DNA of 64,000 bases from Lentisphaeria bacterium. GTDB taxonomy: Bacteria > Verrucomicrobiota > Lentisphaeria > Victivallales > Victivallaceae. Below the pieces are notes generated by a model, which ran no database searches, was not told where the DNA came from, and was given only the letters and a program-made list of their open reading frames with translations. The DNA lies in contig JABLYX010000004.1 in NCBI GenBank assembly GCA_018265615.1, positions 70,330 through 134,329 of the forward strand, in the 5' to 3' direction. Positions 17,336 to 27,032 of this stretch are shown one piece after another (position 1 is the stretch's first letter; each line of letters opens with the position of its first letter). A program made the translations under genes and the position numbers.

Positions 17336-19561
17336 ATGGATCAATCCAGAAAAATCGTCTTATGGTCGGCCGCGATTCTGCTGCCGGCGGCGTTCTATTT
17401 CAGTGCGATTGCGGATCTTCCGCACATTTTCGTCATTACGGTCGTTTTGCTTGCCGTTTCATCGGTGAAGTCGAAGGGGTGGCGGATCAGCGACCGTTCG
17501 GTCATCTACCTGACCGTCCTGGCGATGGCGATCACCCTGTTCGGCAACTATCTGGCTCCGCTGAAGCAGGACCGGTTCGGGTTCATGGCGATCTTTTCGC
17601 GCCCTGCGCTGTCCGTGCCGTTCGTGCTCTATCTCGGCGCGCTCGCCGCCGGTTTCCGCCGCCGCGGGCATGCGATCGGCATCGCGGCGGCGGCGGCCAT
17701 GCTGTCGTTCGGGCTCGGCGGCGACATCCGTCTTGACGGGTTGGCGTCGGAGCGGGTGAACGAGGTGAATAAGCTGGTCACCATCTTTCCGTGGTTTTTC
17801 GGCGCGACGATGACGGTGTCGATCCTGGCGGTTCTGTTCGGCAGCCGTTCCGGCGCGAGGCGCGGCAACTGGCGCCGGGTCGGGCTGCTCTCCTTCGCCA
17901 TGGTTGCGATCGGCGGCCTGATCTATCTGGAGTTCTGGGGATACCGGCAGAATGAGAATATGTTCCGGAGCCTGGAAAATGCGTTGCTGCGCATCGGCAT
18001 CCGCCAACTTTACAAGGCCGGGGGGAACTCCATGCAGATGGGCGCGTCGCCGAACCTGATGCTCGGCATGCCGCCCGAATTTTTCACGATGTCCGACCGG
18101 GTGGCGCTGCGCGCAGTTGGCGACGAGCCGCCCGGCTATCTGCGCGGCCGTTCCTTCCACCGCTATGAACGCGGGATCTGGCACAGCACGGAAGAGGCGC
18201 TCGGCACACCGCTGCCGACGACGATTTCGGAGGGTTCGCTCTCCGCCGACCAGCTTTATTCGGTCACACGCATGGAGAAGACCGACAATGTGTGGGATAT
18301 CTATCCGGACGAATCGCTTCAGGGGAATGTCCTGGTCGTTCCGGGGGACACGGTGTCGATGGCGCTGATCGCTTCGCGCGTCCTGCGGTTCCGCGACGGG
18401 CGGATCGAAGTCGAACAGTTCGTGCGTGAGGGCGGATACTCAGTCTACGCCGATACGCCGGGGGAGGAGTCCGCCATGCAGCAGCCCGCCAAGCCGGGCC
18501 GGGAGTTCCTGGAGGTCCCGCGGGAGGTCAGGCCCGTACTGGACGGCATCGTCGACGAGCTCGGGCTCGCGAAGTATACGACCGATGCGGAGCGCTTCCA
18601 GAAGCTGCAGGAGTATTTCAGCCGGGAGTTCCAATACTCTCTGGACTGGCAGGGGCCGAAGTCCGAACCGATGCGCGAGGAGGATTACCGCCCGAGGCGC
18701 AGGCCCGTGCCGGACGACATGGAGCGCCGCATCGAGCGCCATCCGGGATTCCGTATGGGGATGCGGGCCGCCGGGCGCCTCGCCGGAGGAGCGATGAATC
18801 CGGAGCGGCGCGGCCGTTTCCGGCAGCGTTGGCGGCCGAGCGACCCGGTCAAGTTTTTCCTGACGGAGCACCGCCGGGCGCATTGCGAGCTTTTCGCTTC
18901 GGCAACCGCGCTCCTGTTGCGCAGTGCCGGGGTTCCGGCCCGCTATGTGACCGGCATCATCTGTAACGAACCCCATCCCTCCGGGAAGTATTTCATCGCG
19001 CGTTACGGCAATGCGCACGCATGGGTGGAGGCGTACGACCGGCAGAACCGGCAATGGGTCGTGGTGGATACGACTCCGCCGACCGTAACCGCGGCGGCGG
19101 CGCGGCCGGACTCCTGGCAGGAGCGGCTCAGCAGCCGCAGCGACTATCTGCGGCTTTCGTGGTTTGAGATCCTGAGCAGCCTGCGGCGCGGCCATTTTGC
19201 CGAGGGGTCGATGGCGATCCTGATGCTGGCCTGGGAGTGGATCGGGTATATCGTGACGCATCCTGTGTGGGGTACGCTGACCGGGTTTGTGATCGGCTTC
19301 GTCATCCGTATGCTGCTGTATCATCGCAAGCGGCGTCCGGACGACCATCTGACGCCGGAGCGGCGGAAGGCGCAGAGGGAGTACCGCAAACTGCTGCGCA
19401 AACTGCGCCGGCAAAAGCTGATCGGGCGCGACGACGTGCCGACCGCCGCGGAGCTGCTGGCGATTGTGGAGTGTCACCCGACCCTGCCGCCGCCGCGGCG
19501 GATCGAGCTCTCAGGTTATCTCAACCGCTATCTTGTCAGACGGTATTCGGTCAGTGACTGA
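17336..19561 (+). CDS. Membrane-anchored transglutaminase-like protein (TgpA type)
   Basis: The protein has 741 residues. About six membrane helices occupy the first ~230, then an extracytoplasmic domain carries a transglutaminase/protease core: HCELFASATALLLRSAGVPA (Cys517), GNAHAWVEAYD (His561) and VVVDTTPP (Asp578) give the complete Cys-His-Asp triad. Another membrane helix and a basic cytoplasmic tail close the protein. The layout matches the DUF3488/TgpA proteins found with DUF58 partners. The gene starts directly after the DUF58 stop and ends the operon. The substrate is unknown; crosslinking or cleaving envelope proteins is inferred. Confidence 0.85.
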   Translation: MDQSRKIVLWSAAILLPAAFYFSAIADLPHIFVITVVLLAVSSVKSKGWRISDRSVIYLTVLAMAITLFGNYLAPLKQDRFGFMAIFSRPALSVPFVLYLGALAAGFRRRGHAIGIAAAAAMLSFGLGGDIRLDGLASERVNEVNKLVTIFPWFFGATMTVSILAVLFGSRSGARRGNWRRVGLLSFAMVAIGGLIYLEFWGYRQNENMFRSLENALLRIGIRQLYKAGGNSMQMGASPNLMLGMPPEFFTMSDRVALRAVGDEPPGYLRGRSFHRYERGIWHSTEEALGTPLPTTISEGSLSADQLYSVTRMEKTDNVWDIYPDESLQGNVLVVPGDTVSMALIASRVLRFRDGRIEVEQFVREGGYSVYADTPGEESAMQQPAKPGREFLEVPREVRPVLDGIVDELGLAKYTTDAERFQKLQEYFSREFQYSLDWQGPKSEPMREEDYRPRRRPVPDDMERRIERHPGFRMGMRAAGRLAGGAMNPERRGRFRQRWRPSDPVKFFLTEHRRAHCELFASATALLLRSAGVPARYVTGIICNEPHPSGKYFIARYGNAHAWVEAYDRQNRQWVVVDTTPPTVTAAAARPDSWQERLSSRSDYLRLSWFEILSSLRRGHFAEGSMAILMLAWEWIGYIVTHPVWGTLTGFVIGFVIRMLLYHRKRRPDDHLTPERRKAQREYRKLLRKLRRQKLIGRDDVPTAAELLAIVECHPTLPPPRRIELSGYLNRYLVRRYSVSD

Positions 19562-19654
19562 GGAGTGTCCGGAGCCGGGGACGGCATCTGTATTCATTTT
19601 CATTGAAAGAGCGTGATGTTGCAGAAAGTTGCAGGATTTTTTCCCGTATTCCTG

Positions 19655-19683
19655 TTGACATTTTGCTGCTGTCATGCTATGAT
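19655..19683 (+). promoter_or_regulatory. Sigma-70 type promoter for the TPR-ABC operon
   Basis: TTGACA and TATGAT are separated by exactly 17 bp. The start codon at 19782 lies about 100 bp downstream, so a leader of roughly 90 nt is expected. Confidence 0.65.
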
Positions 19684-19781
19684 TAAAAAATGCATGAAAC
19701 AGCTTTCCGGACGAGGGGGTCTTCCGGAGGGCGATCGAAACAGCACGGTTCCGCCAGATGCGCGGAATCAAAGGAGGTGCA

Positions 19782-20612
19782 ATGGTCAAACCGTTGTGGA
19801 TTCTGGCCGTGACTCTTGCGGGGGCGGGAGTTGTCGGTGCAGTGGAGTCCGGACCGGACAGGGAGACGCCGCGCGCAGCATTGAAGGCATATGCTGCAAT
19901 GGATTATGCGCAGGCGGGAAAGCTCGCGAAACAGATTCCGGATACACCGGAGGGACAGCTGATCGGCGGACTGTGCGACTTATATGACCGCAGCCGCCAG
20001 GATGTCAAGCGCGGGCAATTGACCCTTGCAGAACTCTTTTACAATGACAAAATGCCGCTCGAATACCGGTTGGAAGCCGGAGTCGCGCTCGGGCGGACCG
20101 CCCAGCTCATGAAGGAGCGGCGGGAGCTTTACGGCAGCGCCGGCGACCGTTATGACCATGTGAAGATTTTCGGCCGGGTCATGGAGATGGCGCCCGGCAG
20201 TTCCGCGGCCCGCAATGCGTTTCTCTACCTCATCCGGGAGCGGCTTGAGGATCCGGAGCAGCGCAATGCCGCTTTCGAGGATCTTGAACTGTTCTTCCGC
20301 AACTTCTCCGGTGACCCGAAGCTGCTTCCGCCGCTTCATCTTCTCGCGGAATACGAGTATATCCGGCTGAAGGACGACTACAGGACCGCGGCCCGCCATC
20401 TGCGGGAGGGGTATGAGATCGGGTTCGCGAATCCGAATGAAAACCGCAGCGGGCTTTTCCGGCTGGCGTTCCTCTACCACAAGAAGATCGGCGACAAGCC
20501 GATGGCGGTCAAATACTACAATGAGTACCTGAAGCGTTATCCCTATTCCGGGCAGGCGGTGGTTGCTCAGCGGTTTCTGGAAGAACTCGGAGAGGGCGGC
20601 GGCAGAAAATGA
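19782..20612 (+). CDS. Secreted TPR-like protein preceding a sugar ABC importer
   Basis: The protein has 276 residues. The start at 19782 is chosen because AAAGGAGG precedes it by four bases and a signal peptide follows (MVKPLWILAVTLAGAGVVGA). The mature part is helical with tetratricopeptide-like repeats, for example YRLEAGVALGRTAQLM, LLAEYEYIRLKDDYRTAARH and DKPMAVKYYNEYLKRYPYSG. No enzyme motif is present. It overlaps the substrate-binding protein gene (ATGA), so it probably serves the importer as a scaffold or docking protein in the periplasm. That function is inferred from position. Confidence 0.75.
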   Translation: MVKPLWILAVTLAGAGVVGAVESGPDRETPRAALKAYAAMDYAQAGKLAKQIPDTPEGQLIGGLCDLYDRSRQDVKRGQLTLAELFYNDKMPLEYRLEAGVALGRTAQLMKERRELYGSAGDRYDHVKIFGRVMEMAPGSSAARNAFLYLIRERLEDPEQRNAAFEDLELFFRNFSGDPKLLPPLHLLAEYEYIRLKDDYRTAARHLREGYEIGFANPNENRSGLFRLAFLYHKKIGDKPMAVKYYNEYLKRYPYSGQAVVAQRFLEELGEGGGRK

Positions 20613-22285
20613 GCAAAAAGCAGGCAGACGAAGTTCACGGCGCCGGGAAGTTCCAGAAGCTCGGGATTATTCTGGCCATTCTCTTTTACATTGTTTCCGT
20701 CATTATGGTGATCCGGAACTACGGCGGAATGTCGGTGGTGTTTTCCCCGGATACCAAGGTTCTCACCATCGCGCACTGGCAGTTGGAAGACGGTTTCCGC
20801 GAGGGCGTCAACGCGGCGATCGCCGAATATGAGAAAGCCAAGGCCGCACAGGGCGTGAAGGTAAAGGTCCGGCAGGTCGCGATTCCGGTGCGCGGCTACC
20901 AGCAGTGGTACCTGACGCAGTTGATCGGCGGCGCTCCGGCCGACGTCCTGGAGGTGACCGGCAGTTCCGATATCCTGAACCAGTATTTCACGCCGCTGTC
21001 TCCGTACATCGGCAACCCGAATCCGTGGAACAAGGGGACGCCGCTTGAAAAGATGAGCTGGCGCGAAAGCTTCGCGGATGATATGCTCAGTGCGCTCGAT
21101 ACGGCTTACAGCGAATTCTTCTCCGTCTGCACGTTTATGCACACGACACGGCTGTATGTGAATATGAAGCTTTACGAGGAGGCGACCGGCACGACCGAGC
21201 TGCCCGACACCCTGACTGAATGGCTGGAGGCGTGTAAAAAGCTTAAAGAGTACGGCCTCGAGCAGAACCGCCCGATCATCCCGATCGGTGTACGAGGTTT
21301 CGACAAGGGGACCATCGGCCAGATTTTCGGCACTTACAATTCGCAGCTGGGGACGGACCTCTCCGACACGGGCTCCAAATACGGGTACGGCGTTCAGCCC
21401 GGAGAGCTGTTCCGGCAGATCAACAGCGGTGAGCTTGACAGGGACCGGCTGCTGCAGCCGGTCGAGATCGTGGCCGAGGTCGGGCAGTATTTTGCCGACG
21501 GCTTCCCGGCGATCGACCTCGAGCAGACGAAATACCTTTTCTTTGCGGGGAACGTTGCGTTCTTCATCGACGGAACCTGGAACGCGTTCAGTATGATCAA
21601 CAATGCGCCGTTCCCGGTCCGGGTGATCCAGATCCCGGTGTTGGATAAACAGCATCGGCTCGGGGCGAAATCGTTCGGCCGGATCACCGAGCTCGGCAGC
21701 GGGATCCAGGGCCGGTTCGGCATTCCGAAGAAGACGAAGGATTTCGACCTCGCGCTCGACTTTCTGCAGTTCCTCACAAGTTGGAAAATCAACCAGCTCG
21801 TCATGGTTGAACACTGCAAATGGATGTCTTCGCTGAAAGAGGTGAAGTATGAGGGCGTGATGAAGGATTTCGAACCGGTCACGAATACGAGCCATACGGC
21901 CGTGACTTCGCCGTTCACTTCGATCGGAACGCTGTCGAACCGGCTTTCGCTGCAGCGTCTGGAGAACTGTATCATCCGTCAGCCGGAAGACCCGAAAGCG
22001 TTTTTCTGGAACGATTTCCTCGGCGACCGGGTGCAGATGACCGATGAGGTGCAGGAGGCGACCTTCGGCGTTCTCCGGAACCTCTGGAGCATGGACGGCA
22101 CGCGCTCCGCGCTGGCTGTGGGAGTCGCGGTTTCCGAGGCTGATTCTCCTGAAATAGGCCTGTTCATGATGCGCTCGAATATCAACCTCGAAGGCATTGT
22201 CAGCCGTTACCGGGCGGTGGATGCCAACATTCTGTTAATGGAAGAGCTCGGCAAGTTGGAGGAGTACGGTAAAAATGGCAATTGA
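20609..22285 (+). CDS. Sugar ABC transporter substrate-binding protein, membrane-anchored
   Basis: The 558-residue protein belongs to the family 1 extracellular solute-binding proteins (oligosaccharide type): TKVLTIAHWQLEDGFREGVN at the first strand, GGAPADVLEVTGSSD, and NVAFFIDGTWNAFSMINNAP near the middle. It is longer than usual (~420-450). The N-terminus is an uncleaved-looking membrane helix (GIILAILFYIVSVIMVI) with no lipobox cysteine, so it is likely tethered by the helix. Translation is coupled to the TPR gene, and it overlaps the permease gene by 11 bases. The sugar is not predictable from sequence. Confidence 0.85.
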   Translation: MSKKQADEVHGAGKFQKLGIILAILFYIVSVIMVIRNYGGMSVVFSPDTKVLTIAHWQLEDGFREGVNAAIAEYEKAKAAQGVKVKVRQVAIPVRGYQQWYLTQLIGGAPADVLEVTGSSDILNQYFTPLSPYIGNPNPWNKGTPLEKMSWRESFADDMLSALDTAYSEFFSVCTFMHTTRLYVNMKLYEEATGTTELPDTLTEWLEACKKLKEYGLEQNRPIIPIGVRGFDKGTIGQIFGTYNSQLGTDLSDTGSKYGYGVQPGELFRQINSGELDRDRLLQPVEIVAEVGQYFADGFPAIDLEQTKYLFFAGNVAFFIDGTWNAFSMINNAPFPVRVIQIPVLDKQHRLGAKSFGRITELGSGIQGRFGIPKKTKDFDLALDFLQFLTSWKINQLVMVEHCKWMSSLKEVKYEGVMKDFEPVTNTSHTAVTSPFTSIGTLSNRLSLQRLENCIIRQPEDPKAFFWNDFLGDRVQMTDEVQEATFGVLRNLWSMDGTRSALAVGVAVSEADSPEIGLFMMRSNINLEGIVSRYRAVDANILLMEELGKLEEYGKNGN

Positions 22286-23177
22286 AGTTCCATTCGCGAA
22301 ACTGCGTTATTATTGGCCGGCGTATCTGCTGATCGCGGTCCCGCTGCTCCTGGTGCTGATTTTCAACTACCACCCGATCGTGAACGGCATGTGGCACATG
22401 TTCTACCGTTGGGACGGCGACACGGTCGAGGAGTTCGTCGGGTTCCAGAACATCGTGCGCATGTGGCGCGATTCGGCGCTGTGGCACAGCTTCTACGTCG
22501 TTGCGATCTTCGTGGCCGCCAATATCGTCAAAATGTCGCTGCCGATCGTGGTGGCGGTTATACTGCATCACGTGATCAGCGACCGGGTCGGGTATCTGTA
22601 CCGGATCCTCTTCGTGATCCCGATGATCATCCCCGGCATGGTCGGCATCCTGATCTGGAAATACTTCTACGAGCCGAACAGCGGCATTCTGAACAACCTG
22701 CTGCGGGTCATGGGGTTCATCTCGCCGACGGATACGATTCAGTGGCTTTCCAATGACGCTCTGGTGATTCCGTCGCTGGTGTTCATGGGGTTCCCGTGGG
22801 TCGGGGCGTTCGGCGTGCTGATCTATCTCGCGGGCCTGCAGGGGATCAGCGAGGACATCTACGAGGCGGCGGATATCGACGGAGCGGGGCCGCTGACGGT
22901 CTTTTTCAAGATCGAGCTGCCGCTTATCATGACGCAGGTGCGCATCAACCTGATCCTGATGATCATCGGCACGATCCAGAGCTGGGAGAACATCTATCTG
23001 TTCCTCGGCGTGGACGGCGGTCCGGGGGGCATCGCGACGGTGCCGGGCCTCATGATTTTCCGCGAAGCGTTTGCGCGCGGGCTTTTCGGCTACGGCTGCG
23101 CGATCGGTTTTGTGATCTTTGTGGTCACGCTCGCCCTGACATTGATCAACAACCGCTTCGTTCGGGTTAGAAAGTAG
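22275..23177 (+). CDS. Sugar ABC transporter permease (MalF-like)
   Basis: The 300-residue protein has six predicted helices and the permease EAA loop as 'EDIYEAADIDGAGPLTVFFK IELP' near residue 195, typical of the binding-protein-dependent sugar importers. The opening YYWPAYLLIAVPLLLVLIFN and the NRFVRVRK end fit the MalF half. It is cotranscribed with the binding protein and the second permease. The cognate ATPase is not in the operon. Confidence 0.9.
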   Translation: MAIEVPFAKLRYYWPAYLLIAVPLLLVLIFNYHPIVNGMWHMFYRWDGDTVEEFVGFQNIVRMWRDSALWHSFYVVAIFVAANIVKMSLPIVVAVILHHVISDRVGYLYRILFVIPMIIPGMVGILIWKYFYEPNSGILNNLLRVMGFISPTDTIQWLSNDALVIPSLVFMGFPWVGAFGVLIYLAGLQGISEDIYEAADIDGAGPLTVFFKIELPLIMTQVRINLILMIIGTIQSWENIYLFLGVDGGPGGIATVPGLMIFREAFARGLFGYGCAIGFVIFVVTLALTLINNRFVRVRK

Positions 23178-23187
23178 GAGTTTACAT

Positions 23188-24018
23188 ATGGCTCGCGTAG
23201 TACGGTCCAGAACCGCCGAATTTTTCAAGCACGTTTTCATTCTGCTTGTGCTGTTTTTCGCATTCGTACCGATGTACCTCATGATCAACATTTCGCTGAA
23301 GGACAACCAGCAGTTCTCGCGGAACCCGTGGTTCCCCGAGGCCCCGTTCCACTGGGAGAACTACCTGTTCAGCTGGAACCACCTCGGCGGGACGATCTTC
23401 AACACGGCGTTCGTGGCGATCACGGCGACGGTGCTGACGCTGACGGTGGCGACCATCGGAGCGTTCTTTTTCGCGCGTTACAAGATGCCGGGGTCGAAGT
23501 TTCTGTTCGGCGTATTCATCATCCTCATGATGTATCCGGCCGTGGCGAACATGGTGCCGATGTTCAAGCTCATCACCTCCCTCGGGCTTTACAACACGCA
23601 CTTTGCGCTGATCATTCCGGCGATTGCGGGCGGACAGGCGTTCAACATCTTCGTGTTGCGGAACTTCATCGAGGATATTCCGCAGGATTTGTTCGATGCG
23701 ATCGAGATCGACGGGGGGAACATGTTCTATCAGATCTGGCATGTGGTGGTTCCGCTGTCCATGCCGATCATCGGCACGCTCGGGATCCTGTCGATCATCG
23801 GGCAGTGGAACAACTTCGTCTCCCCGCTGCTGTATCTGCGCGACACGAACCTCCAGACGATTTCGGTTGCGCTGCTGCACCTCGAGGGCGAGTACACGAA
23901 GAACTGGGGGCAGCTGATGGCGGGTTACACGATCGCATCGATCCCGCTGGTGGTTCTCTTCATCTTCTGTATGAAGCTGTTCATCCGCGGTCTTTCGTCG
24001 GGCGCGGTCAAGGGTTGA
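23188..24018 (+). CDS. Sugar ABC transporter permease (MalG-like)
   Basis: This 276-residue inner-membrane protein is the second permease half. It shows the MalG-type EAA loop 'QDLFDAIEIDGGNMFYQIWHVVVPLS' in the last third and the typical C-terminal KLFIRGLSSGAVKG. The start at 23188 follows TAGGAG. It ends the operon, and a hairpin follows at 24034. With the partner permease it should form the channel for a mono- or oligosaccharide. Confidence 0.9.
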   Translation: MARVVRSRTAEFFKHVFILLVLFFAFVPMYLMINISLKDNQQFSRNPWFPEAPFHWENYLFSWNHLGGTIFNTAFVAITATVLTLTVATIGAFFFARYKMPGSKFLFGVFIILMMYPAVANMVPMFKLITSLGLYNTHFALIIPAIAGGQAFNIFVLRNFIEDIPQDLFDAIEIDGGNMFYQIWHVVVPLSMPIIGTLGILSIIGQWNNFVSPLLYLRDTNLQTISVALLHLEGEYTKNWGQLMAGYTIASIPLVVLFIFCMKLFIRGLSSGAVKG

Positions 24019-24441
24019 CGCCGTTATCCGTGTGCATCCGGCCTGTTTTCGGACAGGCCGGATGCTTTGCGTTCCGGCTTGTTCGAATGTGATGGAAATT
24101 AGTCGGTTCGCGTGCTTGAATATTCGCAAATTTGTGATATATTTCCGGGTTGGAGACCGGTATGCGGAGGTGATCGCGCCTGCCGCGCTGCAGAAGTTGG
24201 CCGTTCGGTTATGAAACAGGCGGAAACCTGTTTTGCTGAATGACGGGAACGGTGCAGCTTCTTTTTTGTGGTAAGCGTTTGACTGTATTGAATTTATACT
24301 TGATTTTCAAACCGTGAGCGGTTCAGCCTGAAAAAGGGGGGGCGGTACAACATAAAAAACACTTTCCGGAGTCGCCGGGCGGAATTCGCCGCGGCGGAAT
24401 GCATGCAGATCAACCTGAATAGATGAGGACGAAAAAGAAAA
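24019..24441. other. Intergenic region before the sodium:solute symporter
   Basis: Besides the terminator hairpin, the gap contains a possible plus-strand promoter near 24117-24144 (TTGAAT, 16 bp, TATATT) and a TTTGACT/TATACT region near 24279-24300 with poor spacing. No protein-coding frame with a plausible ribosome binding site was found. Confidence 0.4.
24034..24065 (+). terminator. Hairpin after the ABC importer operon
   Basis: GCATCCGGCCTGT pairs perfectly with ACAGGCCGGATGC around a 6-nt loop. It is followed by TTTGCGTTCC, a poor T-run, so termination is likely but not certain. Confidence 0.65.
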
Positions 24442-26793
24442 ATGCATTGGATCGATTGGTGTATCATGATCGTTCCCCTGGTTATCATCCTGGGGGCGGC
24501 GATTTATTCGGGCAAGTATGTCCGCGGTGTCGTCGACTTTCTGGCTGCCGGGCGTGTGGCGGGGCGCTACGTGATTTCGGTCGGCGACCTGACTGCGGGC
24601 CTGAGCGTCATTACACTGGTCGCCCTCTGTGAGGCGAAATATCAGACCGGGTACGGCGTTGACTTCTGGGGAAAGCTGGTTGCCCCGCTCGGCGTGGTTT
24701 TTTCACTGACCGGTTACTGCGTTTACCGCTGGCGTGAAACGAAAGCGCTTTCGTTCGGCCAGTTCCTCGAAATGCGCTACAACCGCCCTTTCCGTATTTT
24801 CGCCTCTGCGCTGCGCACGATCTCCGAAATGATCACGAATGCGCTCGGGCCGGCGATCGCGGTGAACTTCTTCATCTACTTTCTCGGGCTGCCGCACACT
24901 GTTTCGATTTTCGGGCTCCCTGTTCCGTGTTTCACGATCATCCTCGTGCTCCTGATGACGATGGCGATGGTCTGCATCTGGCCGGGCGGACGTGTATCGC
25001 TGCTCATCACCGATACGTTCCAGGGGCTGCTCTGCTACCCGGTGTTCGTCATCATCGTCGGCTATATCCTCCTGAACGTCTCGTGGGACGGCGAAATCGC
25101 GCCGACCATGATGGACCGCGCTCCCGGCGAAAGCTTCCTGAATCCCTATGACGTCTCCAAGCTGCGCGACTTCAATATCTTCGCCCTGGTCGTGAACCTT
25201 TTCGCCACTATCCTGAACCGCGCGAGCTGGTTCGGCAACGACACCTCGAACTCGGGCCGTACGCCGCACGAGCAGAAGATGGCCGGTATTCTCGGCGCCT
25301 GGCGCAACGGCTTCTCCTATGTGATGCTGATGGTGATCGCGGTCATGGTCATCACGATCATGAACCATGAAAATTACGCCGACCGTGCGAAGGACATCCG
25401 CGATACGCTTGCTGAAAAGTCCTCGCTTGAAACGATCCCCGATCCGGTTGAGCAGGCGAAGGTCGCGGCCGCGGTCAAGGCGATGCCGGCGCAGCGGCAT
25501 AAGATCGGCGTCGATGAGCCGATGTGCCGCCTGCACAATCTCGAAACTCCGGTTTACAAGGTCGTACAGGATACGGTCGGTCATGACGGGGACGGCAATT
25601 TCACGTTCCAGAAATTCCGCACGATCTACCAGCAGATGATGATGACGATCACGCTGCGCAAAACCTTCCCGGTCGGCGTGCTCGGCATGTTCGGGCTGCT
25701 GATGATCATGCTCGTGCTTTCGACCGACGACTCGCGCATCTTCAACGCATCCAGTACGATCCTGCAGGACGTGATCATGCCGTTCAAGAAGAAGGCGTTC
25801 ACTCCGAAGCAGCATCTGCTCTGGCTGCGTTTGTGTTCGGTCGGCGTGGCGTTGTTCTTCCTGATGTTCAGTTTGCTGTTCGTGCAGCTGGACTATATCA
25901 ATATGTTCGTGACGATCATGTGTTCGATCTGGCTCGGCGGCGCCGGGCCGGTGATGATCGGCGGCCTCTACAGCCGGTTCGGCAATACGACCGGGGCGTT
26001 TTCGGCGATCTTCGCGGGTTCCGGCATTTCGATCGGCGGAATTTTCATGCAGCGCCACTGGGCGCGCAACATCTATCCCTTCCTGGTCGACCAGGGATGG
26101 GATGTTCCGCTCGGCAATTTCCTGTCGCTGCTGACCACGCCGTTCGAACCGTACGTCGTCTGGGAGATGACGCCGGAGAAGTTCCCGATCAACTCCTATG
26201 AGATCTACTTCATCGCGATGATTTCCGGTATCGCCGCCTACATCATCGGCTCTCTGGTCACCTACAAAGGGCCCTACAACCTCGAGCGGCTGCTGCATCG
26301 CGGCATCTACAACATCGACGGGGTCGAAAAGAAGATCCACTCGAAGTGGACGTGGAAGAACGTCTGGAACAAGCTCATCGGCATCACGCCGGAGTACACG
26401 ACCGGCGACCGCGTCATCGCGTGGTCGGTCTTCGGCTATTCGCTGGTCTACCAGCTCGGCATCACGTTCGTCCTTGTCGTGGTCTGGAACTTCTTCTACA
26501 CCTGGCCGCTCGAATGGTGGAGCTACTATTTCTACATCACCACGCTGTTGATCCCGGCGATCGCGGGCGCCATCACGACGGTCTGGTTCTTCTGGGGCGG
26601 CACGCGCGACACGATCCAGCTTTTCCGCGACCTTGAGGCGCGTATCGACAACCCGTTGGATGACGGTCGCGTCGCCGGCCAGGTTTCTCTGGTCGATCAG
26701 GCTGCGATCGAGCAGGTGGAAGAGAAAGAGGAAGAGGAAGAGAAAGTGGAAGCCGGGAAAAAAGAGGGTGCGGCTCCGGACGACAAGAAGTAA
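24442..26793 (+). CDS. Sodium:solute symporter family protein with large extra loop
   Basis: The 783-residue protein belongs to the SSS family (LeuT-like fold with about 13-14 helices). Seen features include SVGDLTAGLSVITLVALCEA in the first helices, 'GGRVSLLITDTFQGLLCYPV', and 'LVLSTDDSRIFNASSTILQDV' in helix 8, the region containing the Na+-site Ser/Thr residues in relatives. Two features are odd: a ~90-residue hydrophilic insertion (residues ~306-400, rich in charged residues) and an acidic tail with 'EEKEEEEEKVEAGKK'. The substrate could be a sugar or organic acid. It appears monocistronic, with a terminator at 26976. Export of Na+ by the decarboxylase encoded at 5164-9001 could power such symporters. 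Confidence 0.85.
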   Translation: MHWIDWCIMIVPLVIILGAAIYSGKYVRGVVDFLAAGRVAGRYVISVGDLTAGLSVITLVALCEAKYQTGYGVDFWGKLVAPLGVVFSLTGYCVYRWRETKALSFGQFLEMRYNRPFRIFASALRTISEMITNALGPAIAVNFFIYFLGLPHTVSIFGLPVPCFTIILVLLMTMAMVCIWPGGRVSLLITDTFQGLLCYPVFVIIVGYILLNVSWDGEIAPTMMDRAPGESFLNPYDVSKLRDFNIFALVVNLFATILNRASWFGNDTSNSGRTPHEQKMAGILGAWRNGFSYVMLMVIAVMVITIMNHENYADRAKDIRDTLAEKSSLETIPDPVEQAKVAAAVKAMPAQRHKIGVDEPMCRLHNLETPVYKVVQDTVGHDGDGNFTFQKFRTIYQQMMMTITLRKTFPVGVLGMFGLLMIMLVLSTDDSRIFNASSTILQDVIMPFKKKAFTPKQHLLWLRLCSVGVALFFLMFSLLFVQLDYINMFVTIMCSIWLGGAGPVMIGGLYSRFGNTTGAFSAIFAGSGISIGGIFMQRHWARNIYPFLVDQGWDVPLGNFLSLLTTPFEPYVVWEMTPEKFPINSYEIYFIAMISGIAAYIIGSLVTYKGPYNLERLLHRGIYNIDGVEKKIHSKWTWKNVWNKLIGITPEYTTGDRVIAWSVFGYSLVYQLGITFVLVVVWNFFYTWPLEWWSYYFYITTLLIPAIAGAITTVWFFWGGTRDTIQLFRDLEARIDNPLDDGRVAGQVSLVDQAAIEQVEEKEEEEEKVEAGKKEGAAPDDKK

Positions 26794-26975
26794 TACGATT
26801 TCCTGAATGAGAAATCATAAATGCGAAATTTTCGCAAAAGTCGCGTGGTTTTGTAAGTGTCAGGCTGACAGAGTTAACCAGACGCGCACAAGGCCGCGCG
26901 AATGAAGCGGAAATGCAGCATTTGTGATTTTTCATGATGGAAAGCATATAAGCTCTAAGTTTTCCCTCATGAATG

Positions 26976-27010
26976 AAGCCCGGCCGGAACTGTTTCCGGG
27001 CCGGGCTTTT
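26976..27010 (+). terminator. Rho-independent terminator after the symporter
   Basis: AGCCCGGCC pairs with GGCCGGGCT (inner GGAA/TTCC extends it) and is followed by five T on the plus strand. It lies between convergent genes, and the reverse direction lacks a good T-run. Confidence 0.8.
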
Positions 27011-27032
27011 TCATGTTCTGAAGCTTTCAGGA

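Noticed and set aside
24703..26340. A 545-codon minus-strand frame opposite the symporter
   Set aside because: It is the antisense of a many-helix membrane protein and lacks a start signal.
26794..26975. Imperfect inverted repeat (ATGAGAAATCATAAA-like) after the symporter
   Set aside because: The arms are about 100 bp apart with mismatches and AT-rich content, so chance is likely.
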